Assembly: GCF_029854705.2 (NCBI RefSeq)
Contig: NZ_CP139035.1
Location: forward strand, 2,790,001 to 2,854,000
DNA: 64,000 bases
From: Akkermansia sp. N21116
GTDB lineage: Bacteria; Verrucomicrobiota; Verrucomicrobiia; Verrucomicrobiales; Akkermansiaceae
Direction of reading: 5' to 3'
Positions within the stretch are counted from its first letter, which is position 1. Every line of letters begins with the position of its first letter. The translations under genes were made by a program, and so were the position numbers. The notes beneath the pieces are model-generated. The model did not search any database. It saw only the letters and a program-made list of their open reading frames with translations, and had not been told where the DNA came from. Shown piece after piece: positions 17,877 through 27,443 of the stretch.

Positions 17877-18630
17877 GTTCGTAGAAGTCTGTTTCGTCGT
17901 GTTCGGTAAGAGCCGGGAGAGGGATGCCTGGACATGCCCGCCTCCCTGCCGGGAGAGCCGGATCAGGTCGGGGCGTTTCCGCCTCGGGAGCCACACAATA
18001 CCCAGACAACCGGAGTGCGTGAACATATTTTTTCCCCCCTGCCAGGTGTCAATTCTGTCGCATCAAGTTCCATGGGGGTTCCACGGAGAAAAAAATTTTT
18101 TGCTTGCCTTCGAGATTACTTAAGAAAGATTGATATTCATTTTTCAAAATTTCTAATTTCCTATTTATTATTAATGGATTACGGATTCATAAAATTTTCA
18201 TTCAAGGATAATTTATACCTAACTAATCGCGATTCAAAGAATTACGGCGGAGCCCGTTTCCTGGGAAATGGAGAGGCTGGAAAAGAACAAAAAAATCCTC
18301 TTTTCGATCATTTTTTCTCGGCAGGCAAACTCTTGTTACCCCAGTGTCAACGAACTGTGACAAAAACAGGGATAAGTGACCGGAAATGGAAGGAAGCGCA
18401 ACGTCATACATCTCTCTCCGAACCCCACGATATAGAGCTCCTCAACCGACCGAAATACACATATCCCAAAAGACTCCGAAAGCCAGTCGTCTCCGATAGA
18501 TCACACTTTCTTTCAACAGAATCCGACGAGGCACTGTCTCACACCGCAAAGGACGATTAGATATCATACTTGAAATAATTGCCCGGACGCGCAGAATCAT
18601 TGCCAACATTGAGACAACATTCCCGGAGAT
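17877..18630. other. Gap between dnaA and the MoxR gene: AT-rich, no gene seen
   Basis: About 750 bases between divergent genes. The part from roughly 18085 to 18240 is much more AT-rich than its surroundings and may hold the dnaA promoter. I looked for DnaA boxes (TTATNCACA and its complement) and found only poor matches, such as TTATACCTA and TTATCCCTG. Open frames here have no recognisable features. It is not a convincing origin. Confidence 0.5.
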
Positions 18631-19614
18631 ATGAATACCCAACAATTCAACGAAGCCATCGCCATGCACTCCGCATGGATTTCCCCCTTGCGGGCTGAAA
18701 TTGGCAAAGTCGTGATCGGACAGACAGAACTTGTCGATCGACTTATTCTAAGCCTCTTGTGCAAGGGCCACATCCTTTTGGAAGGTGTCCCGGGTCTTGC
18801 CAAGACATTATCAGTCAAAGCCCTTTCCGGAGCATTGGATGCAGCATTCGCCCGTATTCAGTTTACGCCGGATCTTCTTCCCGCCGACCTTCTCGGCACG
18901 ATGGTCTACAACCCGGAAGAACGGGTTTTTACCGCGAAAAAAGGGCCCATTTTCGCCAATCTCATCCTTGCGGACGAAATTAACCGCGCCCCGGCCAAAG
19001 TTCAGTCCGCCCTGCTGGAAGCCATGCAGGAGCGCCAGGTAACGCTGGGGGAAACCACCTATGCCCTGCCCGATCCCTTCCTCGTGATGGCTACCCAGAA
19101 CCCAATCGACCAGGAAGGCACCTATCAGCTTCCGGAAGCCCAGCTGGACCGTTTCCTCTTCAAAGTCGTCGTCTCCTATCCCGACCGCGAAGAAGAACTC
19201 CGCGTATTGGACCTGATGTCCACATCGACACCGCCGCCCAGCACGACCCCCGTTTCCACTCCGCAGCAAATCGCCGACAGCCGTGACCTCGTCAACCAGA
19301 TCTACATCGACGATGCTGTAAGAGGATACATTGTCGATCTCGTCCGTGCTACGAGAAATCCCGAACGCGTCGACATCACCCTCAGCGGCTTGATCCGTGC
19401 CGGGGCATCCCCGCGAGCCACTATCAATATCGCCCTGGCTTCGCGCGCGCTCGCCTTTATGCATCACCGTTCCTTCGTCACGCCGCAGGATATCAAAGAC
19501 CTGGCCCACGACATCCTGCGCCACCGCATCCTGCTCTCCTATGAAGCAGAAGCGGAAAATGTCACCACGGATGATGTCATCGACCGCATCATGTCCAAAG
19601 TGCCAGTGCCGTAA
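18631..19614 (+). CDS. MoxR-family AAA+ ATPase
   Basis: Chaperone-like ATPase that usually works with VWA-domain proteins to assemble or mature envelope or metal enzymes. The 327-residue protein has Walker A GVPGLAKT (52-59), Walker B LILADEINRAP (111-121), sensor 1 ATQNPIDQEGTYQLPEAQLDRF, and a C-terminal lid with GASPRATI. The length is normal. It is the first gene of a rightward cluster with the DUF58 protein, a small membrane protein and two VWA proteins, the standard MoxR/Bat set. A gap of 107 bases precedes the DUF58 gene. Confidence 0.95.
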   Translation: MNTQQFNEAIAMHSAWISPLRAEIGKVVIGQTELVDRLILSLLCKGHILLEGVPGLAKTLSVKALSGALDAAFARIQFTPDLLPADLLGTMVYNPEERVFTAKKGPIFANLILADEINRAPAKVQSALLEAMQERQVTLGETTYALPDPFLVMATQNPIDQEGTYQLPEAQLDRFLFKVVVSYPDREEELRVLDLMSTSTPPPSTTPVSTPQQIADSRDLVNQIYIDDAVRGYIVDLVRATRNPERVDITLSGLIRAGASPRATINIALASRALAFMHHRSFVTPQDIKDLAHDILRHRILLSYEAEAENVTTDDVIDRIMSKVPVP

Positions 19615-19721
19615 ACAGCGTATCCGAGGGGACACATCCCAAGCGTCCTCCTCGTCTCCGGCCTTGCCGAAATACAATAGGCACTTATCGGTGATGAACT
19701 CCTAACAATCTTACAATCAAT

Positions 19722-20612
19722 ATGGACAAAGCAGCGGAAATCCTCAAACGCGTTCACCGCATCGAATTGCGAGCCAGGCGACTGGCTGCGGAAAACTTTG
19801 CCGGACAATATCAGTCCGGTTTCCGGGGCCAGGGATTGGACTTCGACGACTTCCGGGAATACCTCGCCGGAGACGATCCCCGCTTTATCGACTGGAAAGT
19901 CACGGCACGCATGGGATCCCCGTTTGTCCGCCGCTTCAAGGAAGAGCGAGAACAAGCTCTCATCCTGGCAATTGATACGAGTGCATCCATGAGGTACGCC
20001 TCCGCCGGAGCATCTTACTCCAAGCTGGAATACGCGGCGGAAATCGCCGCTGTCCTGGCCTTCAGCGCCGCTCAGAGCGGAGACAAGTGCGGTCTCCTGC
20101 TCTTCGGACGCGGCGACCTCTTCTATGTCCCCCCCGCCAAGGGAGTCAAACAGACGCTCCGCATCGTCCGGGAAATCATCAGCTCTCCCGCAGGACAGGA
20201 GGACGAATCTCTTTCCGACGTTGCCAACACCCTGCTCCGCACTCAGAAAAAAACGGCTATGGTCGTCATGATCAGCGACTTTCTGATGGAGCCCAATCGT
20301 CCGGCTCTGGGAAAACTAGCCTTCAAGCACGAACTCATACCCATCCGGGTTTACGACCCTCGCGAACTTGTCCTGCCGGATGCCGGACGAATCATTGCCC
20401 GTGACCCGGAAAGCGGAGAACTCATGTCTCTCAACCTGTCCCGTCCGGATTTGAGAGCTGCCCACGAACACGCCGTATCACTCCAACGCGATGCATGGGT
20501 CAAAGATTTCCACCGCCTTGGTCTGGACTATCTGGACCTGAATAACAGGAACCAATTCCTCAGCCCCCTCAAAGCCCTCTTCGGACGTCGTGCCCGTAAA
20601 TTTGCCCACTGA
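19722..20612 (+). CDS. DUF58 (VWA-like) protein
   Basis: The 296-residue soluble protein carries the DUF58 signature GDDPRFIDWKVTARMGSPFVRRFKEER (about residues 51-77). A MIDAS-like metal site DTSASM follows in a VWA-type fold, then MVVMISDFL. DUF58 proteins almost always sit right after a MoxR ATPase, as here, and are thought to be its partners. The next gene starts 15 bases downstream. The biochemical role is unknown. Confidence 0.92.
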   Translation: MDKAAEILKRVHRIELRARRLAAENFAGQYQSGFRGQGLDFDDFREYLAGDDPRFIDWKVTARMGSPFVRRFKEEREQALILAIDTSASMRYASAGASYSKLEYAAEIAAVLAFSAAQSGDKCGLLLFGRGDLFYVPPAKGVKQTLRIVREIISSPAGQEDESLSDVANTLLRTQKKTAMVVMISDFLMEPNRPALGKLAFKHELIPIRVYDPRELVLPDAGRIIARDPESGELMSLNLSRPDLRAAHEHAVSLQRDAWVKDFHRLGLDYLDLNNRNQFLSPLKALFGRRARKFAH

Positions 20613-20627
20613 TCATCTTCTGCAGCC

Positions 20628-21197
20628 ATGATTCCACCGCCACCACAGCTTGATCCGTCCACATCTCCCGATGCCTATCTGCACACGGCTCTTTTAGCCT
20701 GGTGGCATTGGATGATTATCATTGTCGGCATCGCCCTCCTCATCCTGCTGGGCTTATGGATCGCCAAAAAACTGATCAAGCCGGTTCCGCCGCCGACACC
20801 GGCGCAGATTGCCCTGCAACACATCGATGCGGTGCTGGCCTCCGGCAAAGACCTCCGCCAGTGCGCCACGGAGCTATCCCTCATTCTAAGAACCTACCTC
20901 ACCGGCACCTCGGAAGATCCCACCCTGTTCGAAACTCACCAGGAGTTCAGCATGCGGGCCGATGCCCTGATGAATCTCCCCGTCCAGGAACAGATCCCCG
21001 TCCGCAACCTGCTCCAGCGCATGGTACAACTCAAATACGAACCAAACACGACCGACGACGCCTCCGTTGCCTCCGAACTGGCCCGGGAAACCAAAGACAT
21101 CATCGAGCGGCTCGAATACCTCTCACAACTCAAGGGCAATGAGGACGCCCCCCTTTCACGGGACACCTCGTCACCCAAGCTCAGCTTCACCAAATGA
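20628..21197 (+). CDS. Bat-cluster membrane protein (DUF4381-like)
   Basis: The 189-residue protein has a short N-terminus rich in Pro, one membrane helix (about residues 27-47, WWHWMIIIVGIALLILLGLWIAKK), a Pro-rich linker, and a cytoplasmic helical domain with LRQCATELSLILRTYLTG. Small proteins of this plan sit between the DUF58 and VWA genes in many Bat clusters. The last 4 bases overlap the start of the next gene (ATGA), indicating translational coupling. The function is unknown. Confidence 0.75.
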   Translation: MIPPPPQLDPSTSPDAYLHTALLAWWHWMIIIVGIALLILLGLWIAKKLIKPVPPPTPAQIALQHIDAVLASGKDLRQCATELSLILRTYLTGTSEDPTLFETHQEFSMRADALMNLPVQEQIPVRNLLQRMVQLKYEPNTTDDASVASELARETKDIIERLEYLSQLKGNEDAPLSRDTSSPKLSFTK

Positions 21198-22192
21198 CAG
21201 GCATGTTTGACAATCTTCAATTTGCTCATTCCGCATGGCTTTACGTCCTGCCTTTCCTCCTCCTGCTGGTGCTTCTCCGCAGGAAACGCGGGGCGGAAGG
21301 TTCCATCGACCACCCCACCATGCGCTTCATCGCCACCTTGTCCCGCAATCCGGAATCCCTCGCCGGACGCATTGGAGCCATCCTCCTTGTCCTGGCTACA
21401 GCCTCCCTGGCTATCGCTCTGGCACGTCCACAAATCATTGATGAAAAATCGCACAAGATCGTCAACGGCGTCGATATCATGATAGCCTTCGACCTTTCCG
21501 GCTCCATGACTACGCTGGACATGATGCTTCAGGGAAGGCGTGCCGACCGTCTCGCCGCGGCTAAATACGTCATTTGCAACTTTATCGACAAACGCCCCGA
21601 CGACCGTATCGGTGTCATCGGTTTCGCCGGTAAAACCAAATCCTTCTGTCCGTTGACCCTGGACCACGCCCTGCCCATTTCCATCATCCAGCGCTTCACC
21701 GACAAATCAATTTCCGCAGACGGTACCGCCATCGGCTCGGCTATTGCCGCTGCTGCCACCCGCCTGGAAGACCGAAAGGACACCAAGTCCAAAATCATCA
21801 TTCTCATCACCGACGGAGCCTCCAATTCCGGCCAAATCTCCCCGATCGAAGCGGCCACTGCCGCCGCCAAGCTGGGTATCAAGGTCTACACGATCGCCGT
21901 CGGTACGGAAAGCGGCCGCCTCGGAGGTTCCTTCCAAATCGCGGGAGACAACTTTGACGAACCCACTCTGCGCAAAATAGCGGAAATTACCGGTGGAGAA
22001 CACTTCCGGGCTACGGATACCAACAAACTCCTGCTCGCTTTCTCCTCCATCGACCAATTGGAAAAAAACGAAGCCAAACTTTACGTCATCCGCAAGGAAC
22101 AGGAACTCTTCATGTATTTCCTGGCCGCCAGTGCCATCCTCGCCGCTCTGGGGCTCTCCCTGCAGATCCTGAGACCCACCCCTGCACCGTAA
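21194..22192 (+). CDS. BatA-like VWA-domain membrane protein
   Basis: The 332-residue protein has two N-terminal membrane helices (about residues 14-30 and 55-75), a VWA domain with MIDAS motif FDLSGSM and later metal-site threonine in DGTAIGSAI, then IILITDGASNSG, and a C-terminal helix (about 302-322). This is the BatA layout, with the VWA domain outside the cytoplasmic membrane held by flanking helices. In Bacteroides, Bat proteins were linked to oxygen tolerance, though the mechanism is unclear. It is coupled by overlap to the gene before it and lies 13 bases before the next. Confidence 0.92.
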   Translation: MTGMFDNLQFAHSAWLYVLPFLLLLVLLRRKRGAEGSIDHPTMRFIATLSRNPESLAGRIGAILLVLATASLAIALARPQIIDEKSHKIVNGVDIMIAFDLSGSMTTLDMMLQGRRADRLAAAKYVICNFIDKRPDDRIGVIGFAGKTKSFCPLTLDHALPISIIQRFTDKSISADGTAIGSAIAAAATRLEDRKDTKSKIIILITDGASNSGQISPIEAATAAAKLGIKVYTIAVGTESGRLGGSFQIAGDNFDEPTLRKIAEITGGEHFRATDTNKLLLAFSSIDQLEKNEAKLYVIRKEQELFMYFLAASAILAALGLSLQILRPTPAP

Positions 22193-22205
22193 TTCTCCCA
22201 AGTTT

Positions 22206-24329
22206 ATGTCATTCCTTTACCCCCATGTTCTCTATGCGTTGATTCTCCCGGCACTCCTTCTGATTGCCTCCGGACTCCTCATGCGCCGCCGTTCCCGCAA
22301 ATGGGAGGAGCTCGTCTCCAGAGACCATGTCCAGGAACTCGTCGTCCGCCCCTCCGTCTGGAAAAGGCTGCTTACTCTTACTTTCGGTCTACTCGCCCTC
22401 TGCCTCCTCATTCTGGCATTGGCCCGGCCCTATTCAGGAACAAGAGAAGTCCCCACCATACACAAAGGCCATAATATCATGCTTGCCATCGACGTCTCCC
22501 GCTCCATGCTCACCCGAGACGTCACCCCTTCCCGCTTGGAAAGAGCCAAAACTGCCGCTTTCGATTTGCTCGACGCCTTGCCGGAAGACAACTTCGGCCT
22601 TATCATCTTCTCCGGAGAAGCACATCTCCTCATTCCCCTGACCCACGACCATAGCGCTGTCCGGGAAGCCATCGAACAACTTGAATTCGGCTGGATTTCC
22701 TACGGCGGAACCAACATGAAAAACGTCCTCCAGCTTGCCCTTAATACCTTCAAGCGAGACAAAGGAGAATCCACAAACGCCCTCGTCATCCTCAGCGACG
22801 GTGAAGATACCGTCAACCTTGACTACAACACTGCACTCGACGCTCGGGAATCCAAACTCATCGTCATCGCGGCAGGTATCGGCACCGTCAACGGAGACGC
22901 CATCCCCGACTCATCCAATCCTGATGGGTTATACCGCGATGCCCGAGGGCAGCATGTCATCTCCAAACTCGTTCCGGAATCACTCGAAACCCTGGCTCGT
23001 GAAACCGGAGGACAATACATCCACCTTGGAGCAGGCACCAACCTCTCGGCTCTCGTTAAAGACGTTTCACGTAAACTGGATGAGCAGGAAAACAGAGACG
23101 AAGTCCACACAATTCCAAACGACAAATATTACCTCTTCGCCATACCTTCCCTCCTATGCTTCATTCTCTGCCTCCTGGCCGGAACCAAATGGAGAAAATG
23201 GAGGATTGCCACCCGCAACTCTGCAGCAATCCTGCCCTGCCTGCTTATCATGGCAGGATTCGGACTGACTACCGTCCATGCAGCCGAACTGGCCCCCGGA
23301 GTACGGGAATCTCTGAAACAGGGAAAATACGATGAAGCAGTCAAACTGTTGGACACCTATGGGACATCCTCCAACATGACACCGGAAGATCAAGCCCGCC
23401 TCGCCTTCGCTCGCGGGTATGCCCTGCTCAAAAAAGGCAAGGATGCCGAAGCCACTCAGTCGTTTTCACAAGCGCTTCTTTCCGAAGACGAAGCTCTTCA
23501 ATCTGCGGCTCATTATAACATAGGAAACACGGTAGCTGAACGGGCATTCCATTTACTCGCTCCTCCCCAGCCTGATCAAAACAAGGACATTGAAGAAGTA
23601 TCCTCGAACCAAGCACCTACCCCACAGAGGCCAGGCAAAGAACAGATCGAAGAAGCACAAAAATTAATCCAGGAAGCCATCGAACATTATGATGATGCTC
23701 TCAAACTTAATCCTTCTCTCAAAACTGCCGTTAACAATAAAAAAAAGCTGACCGAATATCTGGAGCAACTTAAGCAACAACAGCAGGATCAAAACAAGGA
23801 CCAGAATCAGGACCAGAACAAGGACCAGAACAAGGATCAGAACAAGGATCAGAACAAGGATCAGAACAAGGATCAGAACAAGGATCAGAACAAGGATCAG
23901 AACAAGGATCAGAACAAGGATCAGAACAAGGATCAGAACAAGGATCAGAACAAGGATCAGAACAAGGATCAGAACAAGGATCAGAACAAGGATCAGAACA
24001 AGGATCAGAACAAGGATCAGAACAAGGATCAGAACAAGGATCAGAACAAGGATCAGAACAAGGATCAGAACAAGGATCAAAACAACCCTCAGAATAAAAC
24101 GCCCAATCCTATTGATTTAAAAAAAGACCAGGAAAAGGAAAGCGTCTCCGGTCAACAGCAAAGTGCGGAACAGCAAAACCAGCAACTTCAGCAAGCCCAA
24201 GTACAGGAATCCAAGGAAGAACAGGAGAAGAAAGAAGCAGCCCGCATTCTGTTTGAACGTCGAGACCAAGAAAAAGGTTCTCCTATCCCCCAAAACCCCT
24301 ACATTTTCACTCCGGACAAGGATTATTAA
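22206..24329 (+). CDS. BatB-BatC fusion: VWA domain, TPR region and DQNK repeat
   Basis: A 707-residue fusion. Residues 1-335 are BatB-like: two N-terminal helices, a VWA domain with MIDAS motif AIDVSRSM, and a closing helix (about 308-325). Residues 338-357 (ILPCLLIMAGFGLTTVHA) look like an embedded signal peptide. A BatC-like TPR region follows (SLKQGKYDEAVKLLDTY, ARGYALLKKGKDAEATQSF, HYNIGN, YDDALKLNPSLKTAV). Residues about 528-627 are then a run of DQNK units encoded by a 12-bp tandem repeat. The tail is rich in Gln and Glu and ends GSPIPQNPYIFTPDKDY, near the usual BatC end. The number of repeats may vary between strains. Confidence 0.93.
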   Translation: MSFLYPHVLYALILPALLLIASGLLMRRRSRKWEELVSRDHVQELVVRPSVWKRLLTLTFGLLALCLLILALARPYSGTREVPTIHKGHNIMLAIDVSRSMLTRDVTPSRLERAKTAAFDLLDALPEDNFGLIIFSGEAHLLIPLTHDHSAVREAIEQLEFGWISYGGTNMKNVLQLALNTFKRDKGESTNALVILSDGEDTVNLDYNTALDARESKLIVIAAGIGTVNGDAIPDSSNPDGLYRDARGQHVISKLVPESLETLARETGGQYIHLGAGTNLSALVKDVSRKLDEQENRDEVHTIPNDKYYLFAIPSLLCFILCLLAGTKWRKWRIATRNSAAILPCLLIMAGFGLTTVHAAELAPGVRESLKQGKYDEAVKLLDTYGTSSNMTPEDQARLAFARGYALLKKGKDAEATQSFSQALLSEDEALQSAAHYNIGNTVAERAFHLLAPPQPDQNKDIEEVSSNQAPTPQRPGKEQIEEAQKLIQEAIEHYDDALKLNPSLKTAVNNKKKLTEYLEQLKQQQQDQNKDQNQDQNKDQNKDQNKDQNKDQNKDQNKDQNKDQNKDQNKDQNKDQNKDQNKDQNKDQNKDQNKDQNKDQNKDQNKDQNKDQNKDQNKDQNKDQNNPQNKTPNPIDLKKDQEKESVSGQQQSAEQQNQQLQQAQVQESKEEQEKKEAARILFERRDQEKGSPIPQNPYIFTPDKDY
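23787..24086 (+). repeat. 12-bp tandem repeat encoding DQNK
   Basis: Twenty-four complete 12-base units plus a diverged 25th, consensus GATCAGAACAAG. The second unit encodes DQNQ and the last DQNN; the middle units are nearly identical at the base level. The unit length keeps the reading frame, so gain or loss of units would only lengthen or shorten the protein. The array is hydrophilic and likely unstructured. Confidence 0.97.
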
Positions 24330-24350
24330 TTTATCACTACTCAAGCAAAC

Positions 24351-26792
24351 ATGAACAAACTATTATCCATCATCATCCTCATATTGGGGTTCGCTTTATC
24401 CGGCTGGACTCAGGTGATTACGCAATGGTCGTCCCAAGCCGTTGTCCCGGGAGAGAAAACGCTCATGCTTGTCATCATGACCAACGGAGAGATGGTGCAA
24501 CCGTTGCCAACCAGCAGGATAGAAGGGGCCAGTGTCCGGTTTGCCGCCCGCAACTATATGGTATGGAACGGTTCCCCTTCCCAACGCGCCTTTTACTATG
24601 TCGCCTTCGAAGTTGTTGCCGACAAGCCAGGCATCGTCACCATTCCCTCCATCGAATTAAAAGGCAACAACGGAGCTATTTACAAGACAGCCCCCCAGTC
24701 CCTCAAAGTGTATCCATTCGATGCCATTAAATGGACTCCCATTCCCCAATCAGGAGGACGCCGACAGTACGGTACCCTCTGGCATATTGACGACCAGACA
24801 CCCTACGTCAACCAGCCTACCATGACTGAGCTGAAATTCTATGTTCCGCCGGACATCGTTGAATACCAACTTCCATCCATTAAGGCAGACGGCCTCGCCA
24901 CCTGGCGTTTCGAACCTCAGCCATCCAATATCAACATCTTCCAATTCGGATCGGCCCTTATCAGCGGTTACGACTGGAAAGTCTGTTCCTTCCACAGTGC
25001 CTTGACCCCCCTCCGTAGCGGCAAGGTCAAAATCGGCGGCACGGAAACCATGTTCGCCCTCGATAGTTCTGCGGATCCTATCCTGGCCCAGTTTACGCGC
25101 AACATGATTTCCATTCCCATGGAAATTCCGGAATTCAGTTTTGAGGCCCGCCCCCTTCCTCCCGGAGCTCCCGCCGGATTCAAAAACGCCGTCGGTCAAT
25201 TCACCATCAAAGCCACGACCGATGCCCGCGATCTCAGCGCCAATGAACCCATCTCCGTCCAAATCACCATTTCCGGCACCGGCAATATCAACACTCTCAG
25301 TGCCCCGGAGCCCAAAGATCCCTCCCGCTGGAAACTCTATCCCGCCAACAAAATCGGCAATGATGAGGCCCGCAGCCTGAGCGGAAGCGTCACATTCCAG
25401 CAGTTGCTTCGTCCGACAGCGGAAACGGATGCCGTACCACCTTTCGAACTCGTCTATTTCGATCCCTCAACACAACAATACGAACTCATTTCCACTCCGG
25501 CCATTCCACTTCCCTGGAAAGCCACTGCTCCTGATCTCGTTCCCGCCTCCATGGCAGCCGCTGCAACACCTCCACCTGCCGGAGATGTCCCCGTCGCCAA
25601 AATGACCGACATTTACGGACTCGTTCCCCTCACCATGGCCACCAGCCTCAAGACGCCGGATTCCTCCTCGTGGTACCTGCTCGCTTATTTGCCTGTACTA
25701 CTCATCCTCGCGTTTGCCGGAGCATCGTACATCCGGAAAAAACGCCTCCAGACGGAAGAATCCCGCGAACGCATGGCTGCCTTCAAGGCCATTCCCGTCA
25801 AAGAATCCACCCCGGTTTTCCTGCGTTCCATCGGTTCCTTCATCGAAACATACATTCCCGAATCCAAACAGGATGAAACATTGCGGAAAATCCTCGCAAC
25901 GCGCGACGAACTTGCCTTCCTTCCCCAGGACACCAGCGACAATATTTCCGACGCTGAACGCAAGTCCATGGTGAAACATGTCCGGACAATCCTCACCAAA
26001 CTCCCCGTCGTGTTCCTGCTGACCTGTCTCCTTCTGCCCATTGCCATGCAAGAAGTCCAGGCCGCCCCGCCTATCCACACGAAAGCAGCACCCAACCTCC
26101 TCTACGAACGAGGAGAATTCACGGAAGCCGCCAAGGCATATGCCCATGCAGTCACCGAACCGAACCAATATCCAGGTCAAAAGGCTCTCGACTACTACGG
26201 CCTCGGCAACAGTCTCTACAGATTGAACAAGCCCGGAGAAGCCGCCCTCGCCTACAACAGAGCTCTCAACATTTGCCCGGGCTTCACGGAAGCCCGTAAA
26301 AATCTCGAGTTCATCGAACGTAAGGAAGGGGCCATCCTTCCCATCAACGACCAAGCCTCCGAATGGCTGACCTTCGTCGGCTACCACTCTCTGCCACCGA
26401 TCATCATCCTTTCCGGAGCCGTCCTGCTCACAGCCCTCGTCCTGCTCCTTTTATATCACCGCTACGTCATCCTCCTGACCGTATTGTGCGTTCTGGGAGG
26501 CCTCTCCATGGCGGCAGCCATTGCCAATAGAGCCATGTACCCGGTCATTCCGGAAACTGTCAACCCGTCCAGTCTGCTCATCGTCACGCAAGCCACCCCG
26601 GCCCGCCATGCGGCCGATGCCAGCAGCCCCACTCTGATGACCCTGCCTCCTTCTACGCCGCTCATCCTCCAAGCCAAACGCGGATCGTGGTATTACGTCC
26701 GTACGTTCACCGGTACCCCTGCATGGATCCACGCAGACTCAGCCTCTCCGGTTCTCACGAAAAAATTGCCCCTAGTTCGCCAGGAAAACTAA
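24351..26792 (+). CDS. BatD-BatE fusion: BatD beta-domains, TPR and SH3-like domain
   Basis: An 813-residue envelope protein. It starts with a signal peptide (about residues 1-20) and BatD-type immunoglobulin-like domains (TQWSSQAVVPGEKTLMLVIMTNG, FYVPPDIVEYQLPSIKADG, QITISGTGNINTLSAPE). A membrane helix lies near 443-463, followed by a cytoplasmic helical part. A second signal-like helix (about 551-571, LPVVFLLTCLLLPIAMQEVQA) opens a BatE-like part with TPR repeats (LLYERGEFTEAAKAYAHAV, YYGLGNSLYRLNKPGEAALAYNRAL), two more helices, and a C-terminal SH3-like domain (KRGSWYYVRTFTGTPAWIHAD). The internal signal-like segment marks the fusion point. It ends the Bat cluster. Confidence 0.92.
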   Translation: MNKLLSIIILILGFALSGWTQVITQWSSQAVVPGEKTLMLVIMTNGEMVQPLPTSRIEGASVRFAARNYMVWNGSPSQRAFYYVAFEVVADKPGIVTIPSIELKGNNGAIYKTAPQSLKVYPFDAIKWTPIPQSGGRRQYGTLWHIDDQTPYVNQPTMTELKFYVPPDIVEYQLPSIKADGLATWRFEPQPSNINIFQFGSALISGYDWKVCSFHSALTPLRSGKVKIGGTETMFALDSSADPILAQFTRNMISIPMEIPEFSFEARPLPPGAPAGFKNAVGQFTIKATTDARDLSANEPISVQITISGTGNINTLSAPEPKDPSRWKLYPANKIGNDEARSLSGSVTFQQLLRPTAETDAVPPFELVYFDPSTQQYELISTPAIPLPWKATAPDLVPASMAAAATPPPAGDVPVAKMTDIYGLVPLTMATSLKTPDSSSWYLLAYLPVLLILAFAGASYIRKKRLQTEESRERMAAFKAIPVKESTPVFLRSIGSFIETYIPESKQDETLRKILATRDELAFLPQDTSDNISDAERKSMVKHVRTILTKLPVVFLLTCLLLPIAMQEVQAAPPIHTKAAPNLLYERGEFTEAAKAYAHAVTEPNQYPGQKALDYYGLGNSLYRLNKPGEAALAYNRALNICPGFTEARKNLEFIERKEGAILPINDQASEWLTFVGYHSLPPIIILSGAVLLTALVLLLLYHRYVILLTVLCVLGGLSMAAAIANRAMYPVIPETVNPSSLLIVTQATPARHAADASSPTLMTLPPSTPLILQAKRGSWYYVRTFTGTPAWIHADSASPVLTKKLPLVRQEN

Positions 26793-26893
26793 ATAATTCC
26801 TATTTTAATTCAACGATCCTGCCGAGAAAGGAATCCAATCTTCATGTATATATCCCCGTATCCCGGGGTTTATTCAAACCGTAACCACCCGTC

Positions 26894-27298
26894 ATGAATT
26901 ACAATACGAAAACCGTTTATGAAGGCCAGGGCCGTTGCCTGACCACCCATATTGCATCCGGCAAAAAATTCGCCACCGACCTGCACCGGGATCTCGGTGG
27001 GCTGGAGGATAATCCGGCTCCGGCCGAATTGCTGGGAGCAACTCTTGCCTCCTGTATGATGAGCTTGGTATCTTACCTCGCCGGGCGCAAAGACATTGAC
27101 GTCAAAGGAATGAGCATCGAAGCCCAGCCGGTTACAGAAGGTTTGAAAATCACGGGATTCAATCTGTTGATTACCATGCCCCTATCCTCCAACCATCCCT
27201 CTCGCCAGGCCCTGGAACAATCCGCCCAGACTTGCCCGGTCAAACAAGCGCTGGATCCTTCCATCAAAATCACGCAAGAATGGAAGTGGATCGGCTAA
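26894..27298 (+). CDS. OsmC-family peroxiredoxin-like protein
   Basis: The 134-residue protein has the OsmC/Ohr fold signatures: PAPAELLGATLASCMMSLVSYLAGR with Cys54, and SAQTCPVKQAL with Cys114. In the family these two cysteines reduce organic hydroperoxides. The conserved partner Arg or Glu residues are present in the expected regions (HRDLGG, ELLGAT). It stands alone between the Bat cluster and the sigma-factor cassette and is followed by a clear terminator. Whether the best physiological substrate is a lipid hydroperoxide or another oxidant is not shown. Confidence 0.92.
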   Translation: MNYNTKTVYEGQGRCLTTHIASGKKFATDLHRDLGGLEDNPAPAELLGATLASCMMSLVSYLAGRKDIDVKGMSIEAQPVTEGLKITGFNLLITMPLSSNHPSRQALEQSAQTCPVKQALDPSIKITQEWKWIG

Positions 27299-27320
27299 AC
27301 GCTCCTCCTCACTCTTTCGC

Positions 27321-27357
27321 AAAACTGCCCCTCGTTGACCCGGGAGGCAGTTTTTTT
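27321..27357 (+). terminator. Rho-independent terminator after the OsmC gene
   Basis: AAAACTGCC pairs with GGCAGTTTT around a partly paired loop, followed by a run of seven T. It begins 22 bases after the stop codon. Confidence 0.88.
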
Positions 27358-27443
27358 CGTTTCGTACATACTATCTGTAAAACAATAGAAAATTTTTTAC
27401 ACAAAAAATGCCGGATGGTACGCTACGCAAGAAGGAACCGGTT

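Noticed and set aside
17934-18560. A 208-codon frame in the dnaA-MoxR gap
   Set aside because: It overlaps the dnaA 5' region, crosses an AT-rich promoter-like zone and shows no protein-like features.
17877-18630. Possible oriC next to dnaA
   Set aside because: No cluster of DnaA boxes is visible; only single poor matches are found, so an origin is not claimed.
23664-24080. Minus-strand frame encoding a long Leu-Val-Ile repeat
   Set aside because: It is the complement of the DQNK repeat in the Bat fusion gene; any 12-bp array stays open in several frames.
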